DNA from: Filimonas sp.
Lineage (GTDB): Bacteria; Bacteroidota; Bacteroidia; Chitinophagales; Chitinophagaceae
Length of the DNA stretch: 64,000 nucleotides
Direction: 5' to 3'
Assembly (NCBI GenBank): GCA_017306865.1
Contig: JAFKHH010000019.1
Span: 124,001-188,000, forward strand
Made by a program: the position numbers and the translations under genes. Each line of letters opens with the position of its first letter. Position 1 is the first letter of the stretch. Under the pieces are notes generated by a model. That model was not told the origin of the DNA. It saw only the letters and a list, made by a program, of their open reading frames with translations, and made no database searches. Shown here one piece after another: positions 1 to 8,522 of the stretch.

Positions 1-704
1 ATCTGCAACCGTACTGGTTGTAACAACTTTCCTTCCTTTCGCTCTATAAAGGCCAGCGCTTTGGTTTCAAGCAGCTCTGTGGATACGCCTACAGTCTGTA
101 ACATGGCTGTAGCCGGAGCTGAAAAACCAATGTGATCATAAACGATCCAGCTACCTTCTATAGTGGCAATATCTATGCGGTTGTTCCCACTTTTCAGAAA
201 GGCTTGCGGTACACTTACAGATGAGCTGACAGGAGCGCCTAACCCGGCATTTCCCCAGATGCTTTTAGCAGCCCCAGCTAATAACTTCTGCTCTATCACA
301 TGACCATTGACAATGATATGTAACGTTACTTCATGCGGCCCAACATCTGCCAGATCCAACTGTAACTTATAATCGCCGCCAGCAGGTTCTCCTTTTAATG
401 CAAAAACAATTGTATTTGTATGAACGCTGTTGCCTGCCCAACTATCATCAGGCCCTGGTTGCGCATAAGGCCAGTCTTTTGAAGCATCTGATCGCCCAAC
501 AATAAAGAATCCGTCTTTGACAAAGCGGACACCACGTGTGGGCAAAAATGCAAATTCATCAAAGCGTTTATCAGCAGCACCTATCTCCCACAGCGTTTTT
601 CCCTGTTGTTGTTCTTTGTTGTCACCATCTCTTGCAATAGCGTTACATAAAGGCATAAGCGCTATCGCGAGCAAAAATGACCGGCAAGCATTCCGTTTAT
701 TCAT
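1..704 (-). CDS. Secreted polysaccharide-lyase-like protein, 5' part only
   Basis: The frame is open from an ATG at 704 to the left edge of the window, giving 234 codons, so the C-terminus is missing. The first 25 residues form a signal peptide (MNKRNACRSFLLAIALMPLC). Next come WEIGAADKRFDEFAF, a GFFIVGRSDASKDWPYAQPG stretch and a beta-sandwich-like region ending near GNNRIDIATIEGSWIVYDHI. This pattern is familiar from the carbohydrate-binding C-terminal domain of family 4 (rhamnogalacturonan) polysaccharide lyases and related Bacteroidota proteins. The likely role is binding or cleaving pectin-type polysaccharide outside the cytoplasm; the catalytic part is not visible, so the activity is inferred. 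The gene lies downstream of, and on the same strand as, the kinase/isomerase fusion, separated by a 420-bp gap holding a palindromic element. Confidence 0.6.
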   Translation of the reverse strand, partial: MNKRNACRSFLLAIALMPLCNAIARDGDNKEQQQGKTLWEIGAADKRFDEFAFLPTRGVRFVKDGFFIVGRSDASKDWPYAQPGPDDSWAGNSVHTNTIVFALKGEPAGGDYKLQLDLADVGPHEVTLHIIVNGHVIEQKLLAGAAKSIWGNAGLGAPVSSSVSVPQAFLKSGNNRIDIATIEGSWIVYDHIGFSAPATAMLQTVGVSTELLETKALAFIERKEGKLLQPVRLQ

Positions 705-850
705 AATCAGTTCGTCTATTTAGTTGTTCTTAATGAGGTTATATTCAATACCAGGTTTCAGATCTTTTTCGTTTTATATCATTATTGTCCGTGTAAAAAT
801 TTATTTGCTTACTCAATTGTAAGCTTTCATTTGTCTACCGACGGTGTTAC

Positions 851-1035
851 TTTTTGTCTTGATACAAAAAGTAACCAAAAAAATCAAGGCTCCAGAAAAG
901 CAGGCTAAAAATTGTCCTGCCCGCCGAAATCCATTGAACTCGCCGCTGACAGCGTAAATAAGTAAATGGCGCCTGGCTCAAACAGCAATGGATTTTTCCG
1001 GCGTTCATGCCAATTTTCTTAACGCAGCTTTTCTG
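851..1035. repeat. Nested palindromic intergenic element
   Basis: The 420-bp gap between two minus-strand genes holds a structured element. A small hairpin (TTTTTGT at 851-857, ACAAAAA at 864-870) precedes a large nested inverted repeat. The outer arms are CAGAAAAGC (893-901) and GCTTTTCTG (1027-1035). Then AAAATTG (908-914) faces CAATTTT (1011-1017), CCGCCG (921-926) faces CCGGCG (998-1003), and AATCCATTG (928-936) faces CAATGGATT (986-994). Such REP/MITE-like palindromes are often multicopy in Bacteroidota genomes, but a second copy of this one was not found in the window. No credible coding sequence covers it. Confidence 0.55.
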
Positions 1036-1127
1036 AGGCCACACGTTTCTCTTTAAAAAGCTGACAAAGGGAACTCTCCAATTTTAAATCCGTTCTTTTT
1101 CGCCTACAATCCTTTACAGGCAACCAG

Positions 1128-3914
1128 CTATTGACTTTGCTCGGACAACAATGATTTTATATATGCACAGATGACCATTACTGTTTTGTCTGTTGTATTG
1201 GTCAGCTCGAACGACTGTGCAGCAGCAGGTATAATAAATGTTTCTGCAAAGTACATTTCCTTAACACCGCCTACGGATGTACTCAGTTGCACAGCGGTTC
1301 CTTCTACTACCATTAATACACGGCACTTATTATTCGTGGCTAATGTTGCACATCCGCTGTGAGCTGGTAATACAATACGGTCAATGGCATAAAAATGCAA
1401 AGGATGTGTCGGTAGCGACTCTATACGCATTGTATCCGTTTGCTCAATTACTACAGGCCTGCTGATGAGTTCTGCATGTACCGCGTGTCCCTTTCTGTCA
1501 AAATCCAAATTCCTGAACGCGTGTTCTATATTTATGGGACGCATGCCTCCATTCAGATCAGGCCTGTTCCAATCGTACATTTTGAATGTATAGATATAAG
1601 GCGCTGCACTTATTTCCAACACAAGATTACCTCTGCCTGCGCCATGTACTGTCTGATTCGGTATCAGGTATAGCTCGTGTTTTTGTGCAGGTATTTTTTG
1701 TACAAAATTTTCAATAACTACGTTGTGGCCGCCTGCCTGACTTAGCTCCAATTCTTTTCTAAAGTCGTCTACGTTTATGGTATCTGTAAACCCGAGATAT
1801 ACATTTGCCTCTTCCGTACAATCGAGTATGTAATATGTTTCGTCCTGTGTTATGCGCTCACCAAAATGTTCCTGTATATAACCCAGCGACGGATGGCATT
1901 GTATAGAGAGATCACCTCCATCTACTGTATCTAAAAAATCAAATCTTATGGGAAACGCTGTTCCAAAACGTGCTGCGTCATTCCCCAGTATATCTGTAGT
2001 GTGCAGCTCCATTAACCATTCAAAAGATATTTCCAACAGCCTGCCATCTCCTTCAAAGAGCAAACCATTTTCCAATGAAATAAGTTCGAATGACCATGCA
2101 TAATTTATTTCTTCCTGCGCTATTCCAGGTATATGTTGTTTCATCCACTGACCACCCCAGACGCCCGGCTCAAACCACGGACGGCTACGCACTACACTGG
2201 AAGACATAGCGCTGAGTCCTGTTTGAAGATCATTAAAATTTACCCAGTTGGGGCTGGCTTCATGCTGTCCGTCTACCATGATCTTAATGCGTTGTTGTAT
2301 TGCCCGGCGATGCTTGGCGATAACGGGCCAATCTACAAAATAGGCTCTCTTGTAAGATGATTGTTCTTTGCTGCCAACATTGAATGCTGCGCCCGCCCTC
2401 ATTCTATATTGTAGCTCATTCTTAGGCAGATCAATATACACAACAGGGGCATTTATTGCAGACAAAGCTGCTCCACAACCAGCAATAATTATTATAGCCG
2501 ACTCTACAGAAGGAGACCAGTGTATAAATTCAGCTTCGAAAAAATCCTGCATCGTCACAGTTGCTTTTGTTCCCCATACTGATCCCGCATCGCCAACGAA
2601 GGGGAGCAACAGTTGGTCTATCTCTGCTGTGGGTTTCAGAAACGCGTCGCTCTCATACCAACAAACACGATGGCCTTTTGCGCGTATGGCCTTACAAAGC
2701 TCAGTGGTAACAATATTCCAATTCACACCTGTGGCGCCATCTATACATACTGTTTTATTGGCAATGATCCAGTCTGCCAGCATTTCGTATCCTTCAAACA
2801 CACTATTCATCCCTAATGACTGGTAAGGATAACTACGATAGCCTGCACTTATTTGCAGAAGCTCATTTATATGCTTTGGCAAGATCCGCTGATGTGTCAG
2901 GCGCTCCGTTCCTGTCCATGTATTTTCATTCGCCGGTACTAACCCAGCTGCGCCTATGATCGTGCTTAGCTCTGTATTATCAGCAAAATAAACCTGTACG
3001 GGTTGCGGTAATTTTTCTATCTCAGCAAACAATGCAGTTTTGAAAAAGAAGTTTGCCTTTGCTATTCCGCCACCTATTACTAAAGCAGATGCTTTGTAAT
3101 CATCCAGGCGCTGTGCAATAAACTGTCCTAATGTTTTTCCAAACCGGTCAAACAGGTCTATTGCTATTCCCTTTTGTGTTTTCTCTTCCTCGCTGGCTGC
3201 GTATTGTAACGCTATGTTTGTAATTGTTTTGACATCCCGCACGTTTTTGCCCGTAAGAATATTGTACTCCGTTACCAGCCAGCTTTCTGACAAGTAATGT
3301 TCTGCTATGCTACCTTCGAAAGGAAAGTTGTACAAATAACCTCCTTCCGGTACGCCTGGCCCGGAAGTCACAATGTCTTCTTGTCGCAGAAAACAGGCAC
3401 CAAGCCCTGTGCCAAGCGTAATGGCAATGGCTTTGTCTGCATTCCCTGTGTGCCCGCACATAGCCTCGCCTATGCCAAAACAAGATGCATCGTTAGTAAA
3501 GGTTATGGGTAAATCTTTTACAGCTAACCTGTCCCGTAACGCCTCTTTTATATTAAGTGCAAATAAGCTTTCATATTTATTCAAGCCGGTGATCATGGAA
3601 ATACCTCTTTCGTAATCGAAAGGGCCGGGCATTGCAATGCCTATACCGTGCAGGTTTTTAGCTGGTACAGCATTGATAAAGAAGTTAATTGCTTCCGCCC
3701 ATTTATCCAATATACTGTCTGCTGGTGCGCTGCTATCCACACTTTCCCTTACAAATGAGCCACTAACATATCTTCCGTTTGAAGTCAGCGCTCCTGCTAT
3801 ATGCGAGCCTCCTATATCTATTCCTATCGTGTAGCTGGTATTCTCATTCATAAGTAATAAAGGATTGAGGGATGTCTGCTCCTTGTAAGCAGCTAAGTTG
3901 TTTGTTTCCGTCAT
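1128..3914 (-). CDS. ROK-family sugar kinase / degenerate P-loop kinase / type I phosphomannose isomerase fusion
   Basis: Three domains lie in one chain of about 928 residues. Residues 30-330 are a ROK kinase: DIGGS near 33-37, catalytic-type TNDA, the LGTGLG phosphate loop and a VIGGG adenosine loop. The usual ROK zinc motif (CxCGxxGCxE) is absent. Residues 370-550 resemble a uridine-kinase-like P-loop domain, but the loop reads GATGVNWNIV and lacks the GK(S/T) core, so it is probably inactive. Residues 590-928 are a type I mannose-6-phosphate isomerase: QCHPS and an H in LIPNQTVHGAG are the expected zinc ligands. The protein would phosphorylate a hexose and isomerise mannose-6-P/fructose-6-P in the cytoplasm. 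Starts at 3953 and 3851 are also possible; 3914 is chosen because it leaves the 3931 palindrome noncoding. It follows the GntR gene, which probably controls it. Confidence 0.8.
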   Translation of the reverse strand: MTETNNLAAYKEQTSLNPLLLMNENTSYTIGIDIGGSHIAGALTSNGRYVSGSFVRESVDSSAPADSILDKWAEAINFFINAVPAKNLHGIGIAMPGPFDYERGISMITGLNKYESLFALNIKEALRDRLAVKDLPITFTNDASCFGIGEAMCGHTGNADKAIAITLGTGLGACFLRQEDIVTSGPGVPEGGYLYNFPFEGSIAEHYLSESWLVTEYNILTGKNVRDVKTITNIALQYAASEEEKTQKGIAIDLFDRFGKTLGQFIAQRLDDYKASALVIGGGIAKANFFFKTALFAEIEKLPQPVQVYFADNTELSTIIGAAGLVPANENTWTGTERLTHQRILPKHINELLQISAGYRSYPYQSLGMNSVFEGYEMLADWIIANKTVCIDGATGVNWNIVTTELCKAIRAKGHRVCWYESDAFLKPTAEIDQLLLPFVGDAGSVWGTKATVTMQDFFEAEFIHWSPSVESAIIIIAGCGAALSAINAPVVYIDLPKNELQYRMRAGAAFNVGSKEQSSYKRAYFVDWPVIAKHRRAIQQRIKIMVDGQHEASPNWVNFNDLQTGLSAMSSSVVRSRPWFEPGVWGGQWMKQHIPGIAQEEINYAWSFELISLENGLLFEGDGRLLEISFEWLMELHTTDILGNDAARFGTAFPIRFDFLDTVDGGDLSIQCHPSLGYIQEHFGERITQDETYYILDCTEEANVYLGFTDTINVDDFRKELELSQAGGHNVVIENFVQKIPAQKHELYLIPNQTVHGAGRGNLVLEISAAPYIYTFKMYDWNRPDLNGGMRPINIEHAFRNLDFDRKGHAVHAELISRPVVIEQTDTMRIESLPTHPLHFYAIDRIVLPAHSGCATLATNNKCRVLMVVEGTAVQLSTSVGGVKEMYFAETFIIPAAAQSFELTNTTDKTVMVICAYIKSLLSEQSQ

Positions 3915-3930
3915 TTTTAATATGTAAGAA

Positions 3931-3946
3931 TGTTCGAACATATAAA
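3931..3946. promoter_or_regulatory. Candidate GntR operator, copy 1
   Basis: TGTTCGAACATATAAA lies in the 45-bp gap between the GntR stop and the chosen fusion start; its first ten bases are a perfect palindrome. A near copy (14 of 16 bases) lies at 4979-4994. Recurrence in the two gaps around a GntR gene fits an operator, but the binding is inferred. Confidence 0.35.
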
Positions 3947-3959
3947 TAGTCAAAAAAAA

Positions 3960-4694
3960 TTACTTTTGATTTTTTCTTATATCAATCGAGTAAGTGAATT
4001 TGTCTGACCGGTAATACCCTACATTGTATTCCACTGGCCTGTCTCCTGCATCGTACACAAAACGTTCCCTGAATAATAACGGGAAATCCACACTCACTTT
4101 TAGCTTTTTAGCCACGCTTGCTGTAGCGGCCTGTGCACTGATGTTTTCTTTTGATCGAGTTACAATCACTCCATACCGTGCTTCTAACAACTCATATAAG
4201 GGTTTACTGAAATCGTCTTTCTCATGTACGCCTATGCGTGGATGAAAATAACTTTCAAAAAGTACGATCGGTTGCCCGGACATCTCTCCTTTAAGCTTAG
4301 ACAACTTCAAGACCAGTTTATCGGGATCACAGTTGAAGAAAGTGCTGATCTTGGCGCTTGGTTTTACCCATTCTACTTTTAGCAGGAGGTTGATCACTTT
4401 TATGCCTTTCTCCTGCATCTCTTTGGTAAAACTATACCAGTGGTCTAAACCGGTTGAGAGCGTTTTACCTTCTGCCACGCGTGTGCCTACTCCTTTCTTA
4501 CGTGTTATTAATCCTTCGTTTTCCAGCTTGTTTGTTGCCTGGCGGATCGTATTCCTGGAGACGCCCCACCTGTTTGCCAACTCCACTTCTTTTGGCAGCA
4601 ATACTCCTTTCTTGTATTTCTCCATGCCTATTAGCTTACGCATCTGCTCTTCTACCTGCGCATGCAGCGGCATCTTACTATTATGATCAATCAC
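3960..4694 (-). CDS. GntR/HutC-family transcriptional regulator
   Basis: This is a 244-residue regulator. Residues 1-75 form a winged-helix GntR domain: PLHAQVEEQM at the start, LPKEVELANRWGVSRNTIRQ as the recognition helix region and a GLITRKKGVGT wing. Residues 90-240 form a UTRA effector-binding domain, which in this subfamily usually senses a sugar phosphate or similar small ligand. A GTG codon at 4694 is taken as the start because it keeps the DHNSKMPLHAQ lead-in typical of the family; an ATG at 4673 is the alternative. It lies just upstream of the kinase/isomerase fusion on the same strand, so it likely controls that gene and itself in response to the sugar phosphate handled there. Ligand unknown. 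Confidence 0.9.
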   Translation of the reverse strand: MIDHNSKMPLHAQVEEQMRKLIGMEKYKKGVLLPKEVELANRWGVSRNTIRQATNKLENEGLITRKKGVGTRVAEGKTLSTGLDHWYSFTKEMQEKGIKVINLLLKVEWVKPSAKISTFFNCDPDKLVLKLSKLKGEMSGQPIVLFESYFHPRIGVHEKDDFSKPLYELLEARYGVIVTRSKENISAQAATASVAKKLKVSVDFPLLFRERFVYDAGDRPVEYNVGYYRSDKFTYSIDIRKNQK

Positions 4695-4978
4695 AGGTTA
4701 TCTAATTTTTATTTACATGAATAAGAATATGGCCTTGATCCTGTCTTTATGTACAGTGAATTTACATTCAAGAAAATCATTTGCAACACTTTTTTATAAA
4801 GACTCCCGCCTTCTCCTCTTAACGCAATCGCCAGCCAGGGCGCAAAACATTGAAAATGAATTTACTTATTTCGATTTTACCAATACGCCTGCTGCACTAT
4901 TTATTAATATAGATTAAGACAAAAGCTTAATTCATATTAACGAGGAATGGCAATAAAGTTAATAAAACTATGTCCATT

Positions 4979-4994
4979 TGTTTGAACATATAAT
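4979..4994. promoter_or_regulatory. Candidate GntR operator, copy 2
   Basis: TGTTTGAACATATAAT matches the 3931-3946 motif at 14 of 16 positions. It lies in the 430-bp gap between the divergently transcribed GntR (start 4694) and Crp/Fnr (start 5125) genes, so it could act on either. Apart from this motif, the 4695-5124 gap is AT-rich and shows no gene or hairpin I can support. Confidence 0.35.
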
Positions 4995-5124
4995 GATCTG
5001 TCAAAATTCCTTACTTTTATTCTACCAGATACACTTCTCTTATTCTTAAAACCTGTATTGCTACAGTTGTAAATAACCGGTGTATGCTTGCCAGAATCAA
5101 ATACTGTACTATAACCCTGCTACT

Positions 5125-5715
5125 ATGTTTGAACAGATTGACAAATCTTTAATTCTAAACGAATCGTTTACGTTACGGGAAAGAGAATTGTTTCACTCTA
5201 TGCTGAAATATAAAAAGGTGAGAAAGAAAACCATCCTTTTACAACAGGGAGAGGTTTGCAACTTTGAAGCCTTTATAATAAAGGGATGCCTGCGCAGTTA
5301 TTTTGTAAACCAAAGCGGCGGTGAAACCATATTACACTTTGCATTGGAAAACCTGTGGGTAACAGACCTCGAAAGTTTTACAAAGCAGATACCATCAAAT
5401 ATGTTTATAGAAACGCTGGAAGATTCTGAAATGCTTACGCTGGATTATCCAAGCAAGGTTGAACTATGCCGTCGCGTACCAAAGTTCGAATCGTTGTTTC
5501 ACTTACTTACACAATGTTCGTTGTTTACCTTGCAGGGGCGTTTTCATAACCTGGTATCAAAAACTGCAGAGCAGCGCTACATCGACTTTATAGAACAATA
5601 CCCGGAAGTGGCACAGCGTGTGCCACAACACCAGATTGCGCGCTACTTATGTGTATCGCCTGAGTTCTTAAGTAAGATCCGCAATACCATATTTAAACGA
5701 AAAGAGTTGCCTTAG
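5125..5715 (+). CDS. Crp/Fnr-family transcriptional regulator
   Basis: The 196-residue protein starts at MFEQIDKS; an upstream in-frame ATG at 5080 would add 15 residues without family similarity. Residues 15-115 match a cyclic-nucleotide-binding jelly roll: ILLQQGEVCNFEAFIIKGCL and a later ETLEDSEMLTLD. The C-terminal helix-turn-helix is short: VPQHQIARYLCVSPEFLSKI. This is the common Bacteroidota Crp-like type with a C-terminal recognition helix and no conserved cAMP-binding arginine visible. Ligand and targets cannot be told from sequence. It stands alone, divergent from the GntR gene and convergent with the next genes. A Crp-like palindrome lies far away at 40641-40660, but no link is shown. 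Confidence 0.85.
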   Translation: MFEQIDKSLILNESFTLRERELFHSMLKYKKVRKKTILLQQGEVCNFEAFIIKGCLRSYFVNQSGGETILHFALENLWVTDLESFTKQIPSNMFIETLEDSEMLTLDYPSKVELCRRVPKFESLFHLLTQCSLFTLQGRFHNLVSKTAEQRYIDFIEQYPEVAQRVPQHQIARYLCVSPEFLSKIRNTIFKRKELP

Positions 5716-5801
5716 TTTTCTTTTCAGTTGCCATCAGCTCTGGTATTTTGTATCCCGTTATTATCACAGAATGGTACATACAAGGGCTTTTCCATCGTTA
5801 T

Positions 5802-6392
5802 TTAAAACCCACCTGAAAGCCAGGAATAAGCCATTACAGAAAGACAGGAAACAAATGTAATGAGTGGTATTCCCCATTTAAACCTTTCGAGCCATTGCAT
5901 TAGTTTAAATGTGGCCGTTTGGGGTTCTTCTTTCGTAATTACCGGTGGCGGGATGTATATACCAGGCTTGCCTACCATAATCCAGAAATAAGTGTTCTCT
6001 ATATAATCAAGCACAAAAGGAATGATCTGTGCCCATGCCAGTCCTGCAAACAGGTATTGGCCAATATAGAATGGGATACTTGTTGCTACGTGCATTGACA
6101 ACAGGAATATACCGCCATAAGCAGCAGGAATGAAAAGCAGGTAATCCAGCAGTAACTGCCGCTTTACAGCTTTTACAGTTGTCTGCGCTTCCGGCAGCAG
6201 GTAAATTCCTTTGATGAGATATTCCAGGTCATAGCTTTTTGCCGGGAATTCCATTTCCAGTATAGAGAACTTTCTGCGTAAAGGATCTTTGGTAAAAAAA
6301 AGTTTTCCCTGCTTACCCATTAACCAGGAGGATAAGATCACAACAGCCAATGCAATGCAAAAGAGAAGCCCAAGGTTGGGTATGTGTATCAT
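5802..6392 (-). CDS. Membrane protein of unknown function, coupled to patatin gene
   Basis: I do not recognise this 196-residue protein. It has an N-terminal membrane segment (residues 5-25), a charged cytoplasmic-type stretch, two central hydrophobic segments (about 88-110 and 115-140) and a C-terminal one (about 173-192), so four membrane spans are likely. Its ATG overlaps the stop of the patatin-like gene by four bases (ATGA, 6389-6392), which points to translational coupling. Because the lipase also carries two membrane segments, the two may form a membrane complex, but this is inference from position only. Confidence 0.7.
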   Translation of the reverse strand: MIHIPNLGLLFCIALAVVILSSWLMGKQGKLFFTKDPLRRKFSILEMEFPAKSYDLEYLIKGIYLLPEAQTTVKAVKRQLLLDYLLFIPAAYGGIFLLSMHVATSIPFYIGQYLFAGLAWAQIIPFVLDYIENTYFWIMVGKPGIYIPPPVITKEEPQTATFKLMQWLERFKWGIPLITFVSCLSVMAYSWLSGGF

Positions 6393-7864
6393 AGTAATTC
6401 TTTTTTTTGTTCAGCAGTAAATTTCGCGCGATCATCTTTGTATTCTTCCCAGTTAAACCCATCGAGAAATGCTTTGGCAGCTTCTGCGCCTTTTGCAAAC
6501 AGGTCTATTTTCTGGTCGTTGGTTAAAAAGAAATTCAGCCAGTTATATTCAGCAACTTTTATGGAGCCTACACCCTTATTCATTATCCTGTTTTGCAGGC
6601 TAAAATCTTTGTCGTAGTAGAAGCGAATGGTATTGAACATACGTCCAAGATAACCTGGGAAGCTCCAGTTCTCTGGTACATCTTTCTGATCCTGCTCTTT
6701 CGTATCATCCAGGTCTATACCAAAAGTGGGCATACGTGGTGTGTCAATACTTTTATTGTAAAACAGGTTGATTGGAAAATTAGATAGTATGCCACCATCA
6801 ACGAAGCGAAGTGTTTCCGGCGGCCTTTCACCTTCCTTGAAGTTAAAGGCATCTTGCCATGCTTTCTGAATTGCTGCATTATCACTAGGTATCTCTTTGA
6901 TGTAGTACGATTCAAAGAATACGGGAATGGCCATTGATGCACGGACAAATCCTGCGGGCTGTAGTTCATTTCGCCTACCGGGTGGCCTGAACAGGTCTGC
7001 CATCCTCGGCAATTCAAATTTATTTTGCGTTACTAATTCGGATGCAATAAAAACAACATCTCCATCTAAATCGTTGACCGGTTCCGTCCTGGGCGAACGC
7101 ATTTTAAACGCAGGCTTTTCCTGTGCCCGGTTAATGAGCTGATCCACTGTTTCTATTTCATTCTCTTTCATATGGGCCTTTACCCAATCATAAAAAAAGT
7201 CTCCGGGATTAATACCAAAGCCGGCTGTTTTTAACCGGCGCAGCAATGTAGACAGGTAGTAACCAACTACACTTATACAAAGAAAATAAAGGCCGGTCAA
7301 TATAAAGGCGCCACAGGCAACAGCACGTATAAGGATGCAGGAATGCTTTTGCTGCAACCCAAGGGTAATAAATGAAACAGCTAATAGGCCTAGTAAACTA
7401 AGGCCAACAATTAGCAGCAATTTTTTTACGCGTTTAAAAAAGTCAGGCTCTTTTACAAATCTTTGAATGATCTTTCTTACTAAAGGATGACCATCTACCA
7501 GCCTTATCATATTCAGGTCTGCCAAAGCCTTTATTACGTATTCGGATTTGGCTTCAGTCTTGTCTTTCTGAATAGCCATTAAAGATGTATTAATAGCACC
7601 TGCGCTGGTGCCTGCCAATTTCAAAAAACGGATGCCGGCTTTTTCCAGTATATATACGTAACCAACAAGCGCTACGCCAAGTACGCCGCCGCCTTTCTGC
7701 ACGAGGTTCACATACTGGTTACCTTTTTCATCCAGCACATCGGAAACAATTTTCGGATTATTTAGTACGTACTCTTCGCAGGCTTTTACGCGTGGGTTAT
7801 TTATAAAATCATCGACAGTCAGATCCTTCTTGTTCAGTTGCCGGATTTCTTTTTTGGTTGCCAT
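6389..7864 (-). CDS. Patatin-like phospholipase with membrane segments
   Basis: The 491-residue protein has the patatin catalytic features. A glycine-rich oxyanion loop, KGGGVLGVAL, lies at 57-66. The nucleophile elbow GTSAG is at 85-89 with Ser87, and the second dyad residue is Asp in DGG at 356-358. Patatins hydrolyse acyl esters of phospho- or glycolipids. Between the two catalytic halves, residues 149-170 and 176-206 are strongly hydrophobic, so the enzyme is probably embedded in the inner membrane; such an insertion is unusual for simple patatins. No signal peptide is seen. It is the first gene of a two-gene unit with the membrane protein below it. Substrate unknown. Confidence 0.88.
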   Translation of the reverse strand: MATKKEIRQLNKKDLTVDDFINNPRVKACEEYVLNNPKIVSDVLDEKGNQYVNLVQKGGGVLGVALVGYVYILEKAGIRFLKLAGTSAGAINTSLMAIQKDKTEAKSEYVIKALADLNMIRLVDGHPLVRKIIQRFVKEPDFFKRVKKLLLIVGLSLLGLLAVSFITLGLQQKHSCILIRAVACGAFILTGLYFLCISVVGYYLSTLLRRLKTAGFGINPGDFFYDWVKAHMKENEIETVDQLINRAQEKPAFKMRSPRTEPVNDLDGDVVFIASELVTQNKFELPRMADLFRPPGRRNELQPAGFVRASMAIPVFFESYYIKEIPSDNAAIQKAWQDAFNFKEGERPPETLRFVDGGILSNFPINLFYNKSIDTPRMPTFGIDLDDTKEQDQKDVPENWSFPGYLGRMFNTIRFYYDKDFSLQNRIMNKGVGSIKVAEYNWLNFFLTNDQKIDLFAKGAEAAKAFLDGFNWEEYKDDRAKFTAEQKKELL

Positions 7865-8077
7865 ATAGTTTAGTTAGTTAAGGGAAACTCCAAGGTATAG
7901 CACCAAAGCAGGATATGCAACGTGAAAAAACCCCTATTATATTTAACGTGAGTACGTTGTTGGGGAAACATTGTTTTAAGGTGCATGTTTCGAGGGGAAA
8001 GAATTTCTTTCGTTGAATGCAATTGAAATGTTCTTTTAAGCACATTAACAATCAAACGCAACACAAATCGCATTCAT

Positions 8078-8521
8078 TTATTCATTTAATAATCCATACC
8101 CTCGTCCATCCAAAACCCGTTTAATATTAGATAAAAATAACTCAAACCCAAGTGGTTTATGAATAAGCCTAAGATCGTCGTAAAGATCAAAAAGCTGATG
8201 CAAATGATAGCTGATATCCGGACCAGTAGCGCTACTCATTATAATCGCTTGCCCATGATATCCACGGGCTTTCAATTGAATAATAAATTCATCTCCTCTC
8301 ATGTATGGCATTAGGTAATCAGTGTACACAATATCATACTTCAGTATATCAAACTCAGACAATGCGCTTGCGGCATCAGATGAGCAATCAACCTCAACAA
8401 TAAGATTTTCGGGCATACCCGCAGTCATCTTTCTTTGTTTGGCAAATTTAAACATTTCTTTACCCGCTTGCAGCGCAAAAGGATCGTCATCAACCACTAA
8501 TATTTTTACAACATTATCCAT
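8078..8521 (-). CDS. Single-domain response regulator (REC only), copy A
   Basis: This 147-residue protein is a lone receiver domain. LVVDDD (8-13) supplies the acidic metal pocket, Asp in VYTDYLMP near residue 67 is the expected phosphoacceptor, Ser in IIMSSA takes the Thr/Ser switch place, and Lys in IHKPLG is the conserved lysine. There is no output domain, so it would act by protein contact or phosphorelay, like CheY. It has exactly the same length as its neighbour (8523-8966) and follows it after one base, pointing to an old tandem duplication. No histidine kinase lies nearby, so the partner must be encoded elsewhere. Confidence 0.88.
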   Translation of the reverse strand: MDNVVKILVVDDDPFALQAGKEMFKFAKQRKMTAGMPENLIVEVDCSSDAASALSEFDILKYDIVYTDYLMPYMRGDEFIIQLKARGYHGQAIIMSSATGPDISYHLHQLFDLYDDLRLIHKPLGFELFLSNIKRVLDGRGYGLLNE

Positions 8522-8522
8522 A

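Noticed and set aside
847-1044. A 65-codon minus-strand frame in the gap before the fusion gene
   Set aside because: It is fully contained in the nested palindrome and is explained by that repeat.
2368-2826. A 152-codon plus-strand frame inside the kinase/isomerase fusion gene
   Set aside because: It lies antisense to a well-supported coding region and has no recognisable family.
4717-4917. A 66-codon plus-strand frame between the GntR and Crp/Fnr genes
   Set aside because: Composition and start are poor, and the region should hold the two divergent promoters.
7870-8073. A 67-codon minus-strand frame between the patatin and response-regulator genes
   Set aside because: No protein-like pattern; treated as noncoding intergenic DNA.
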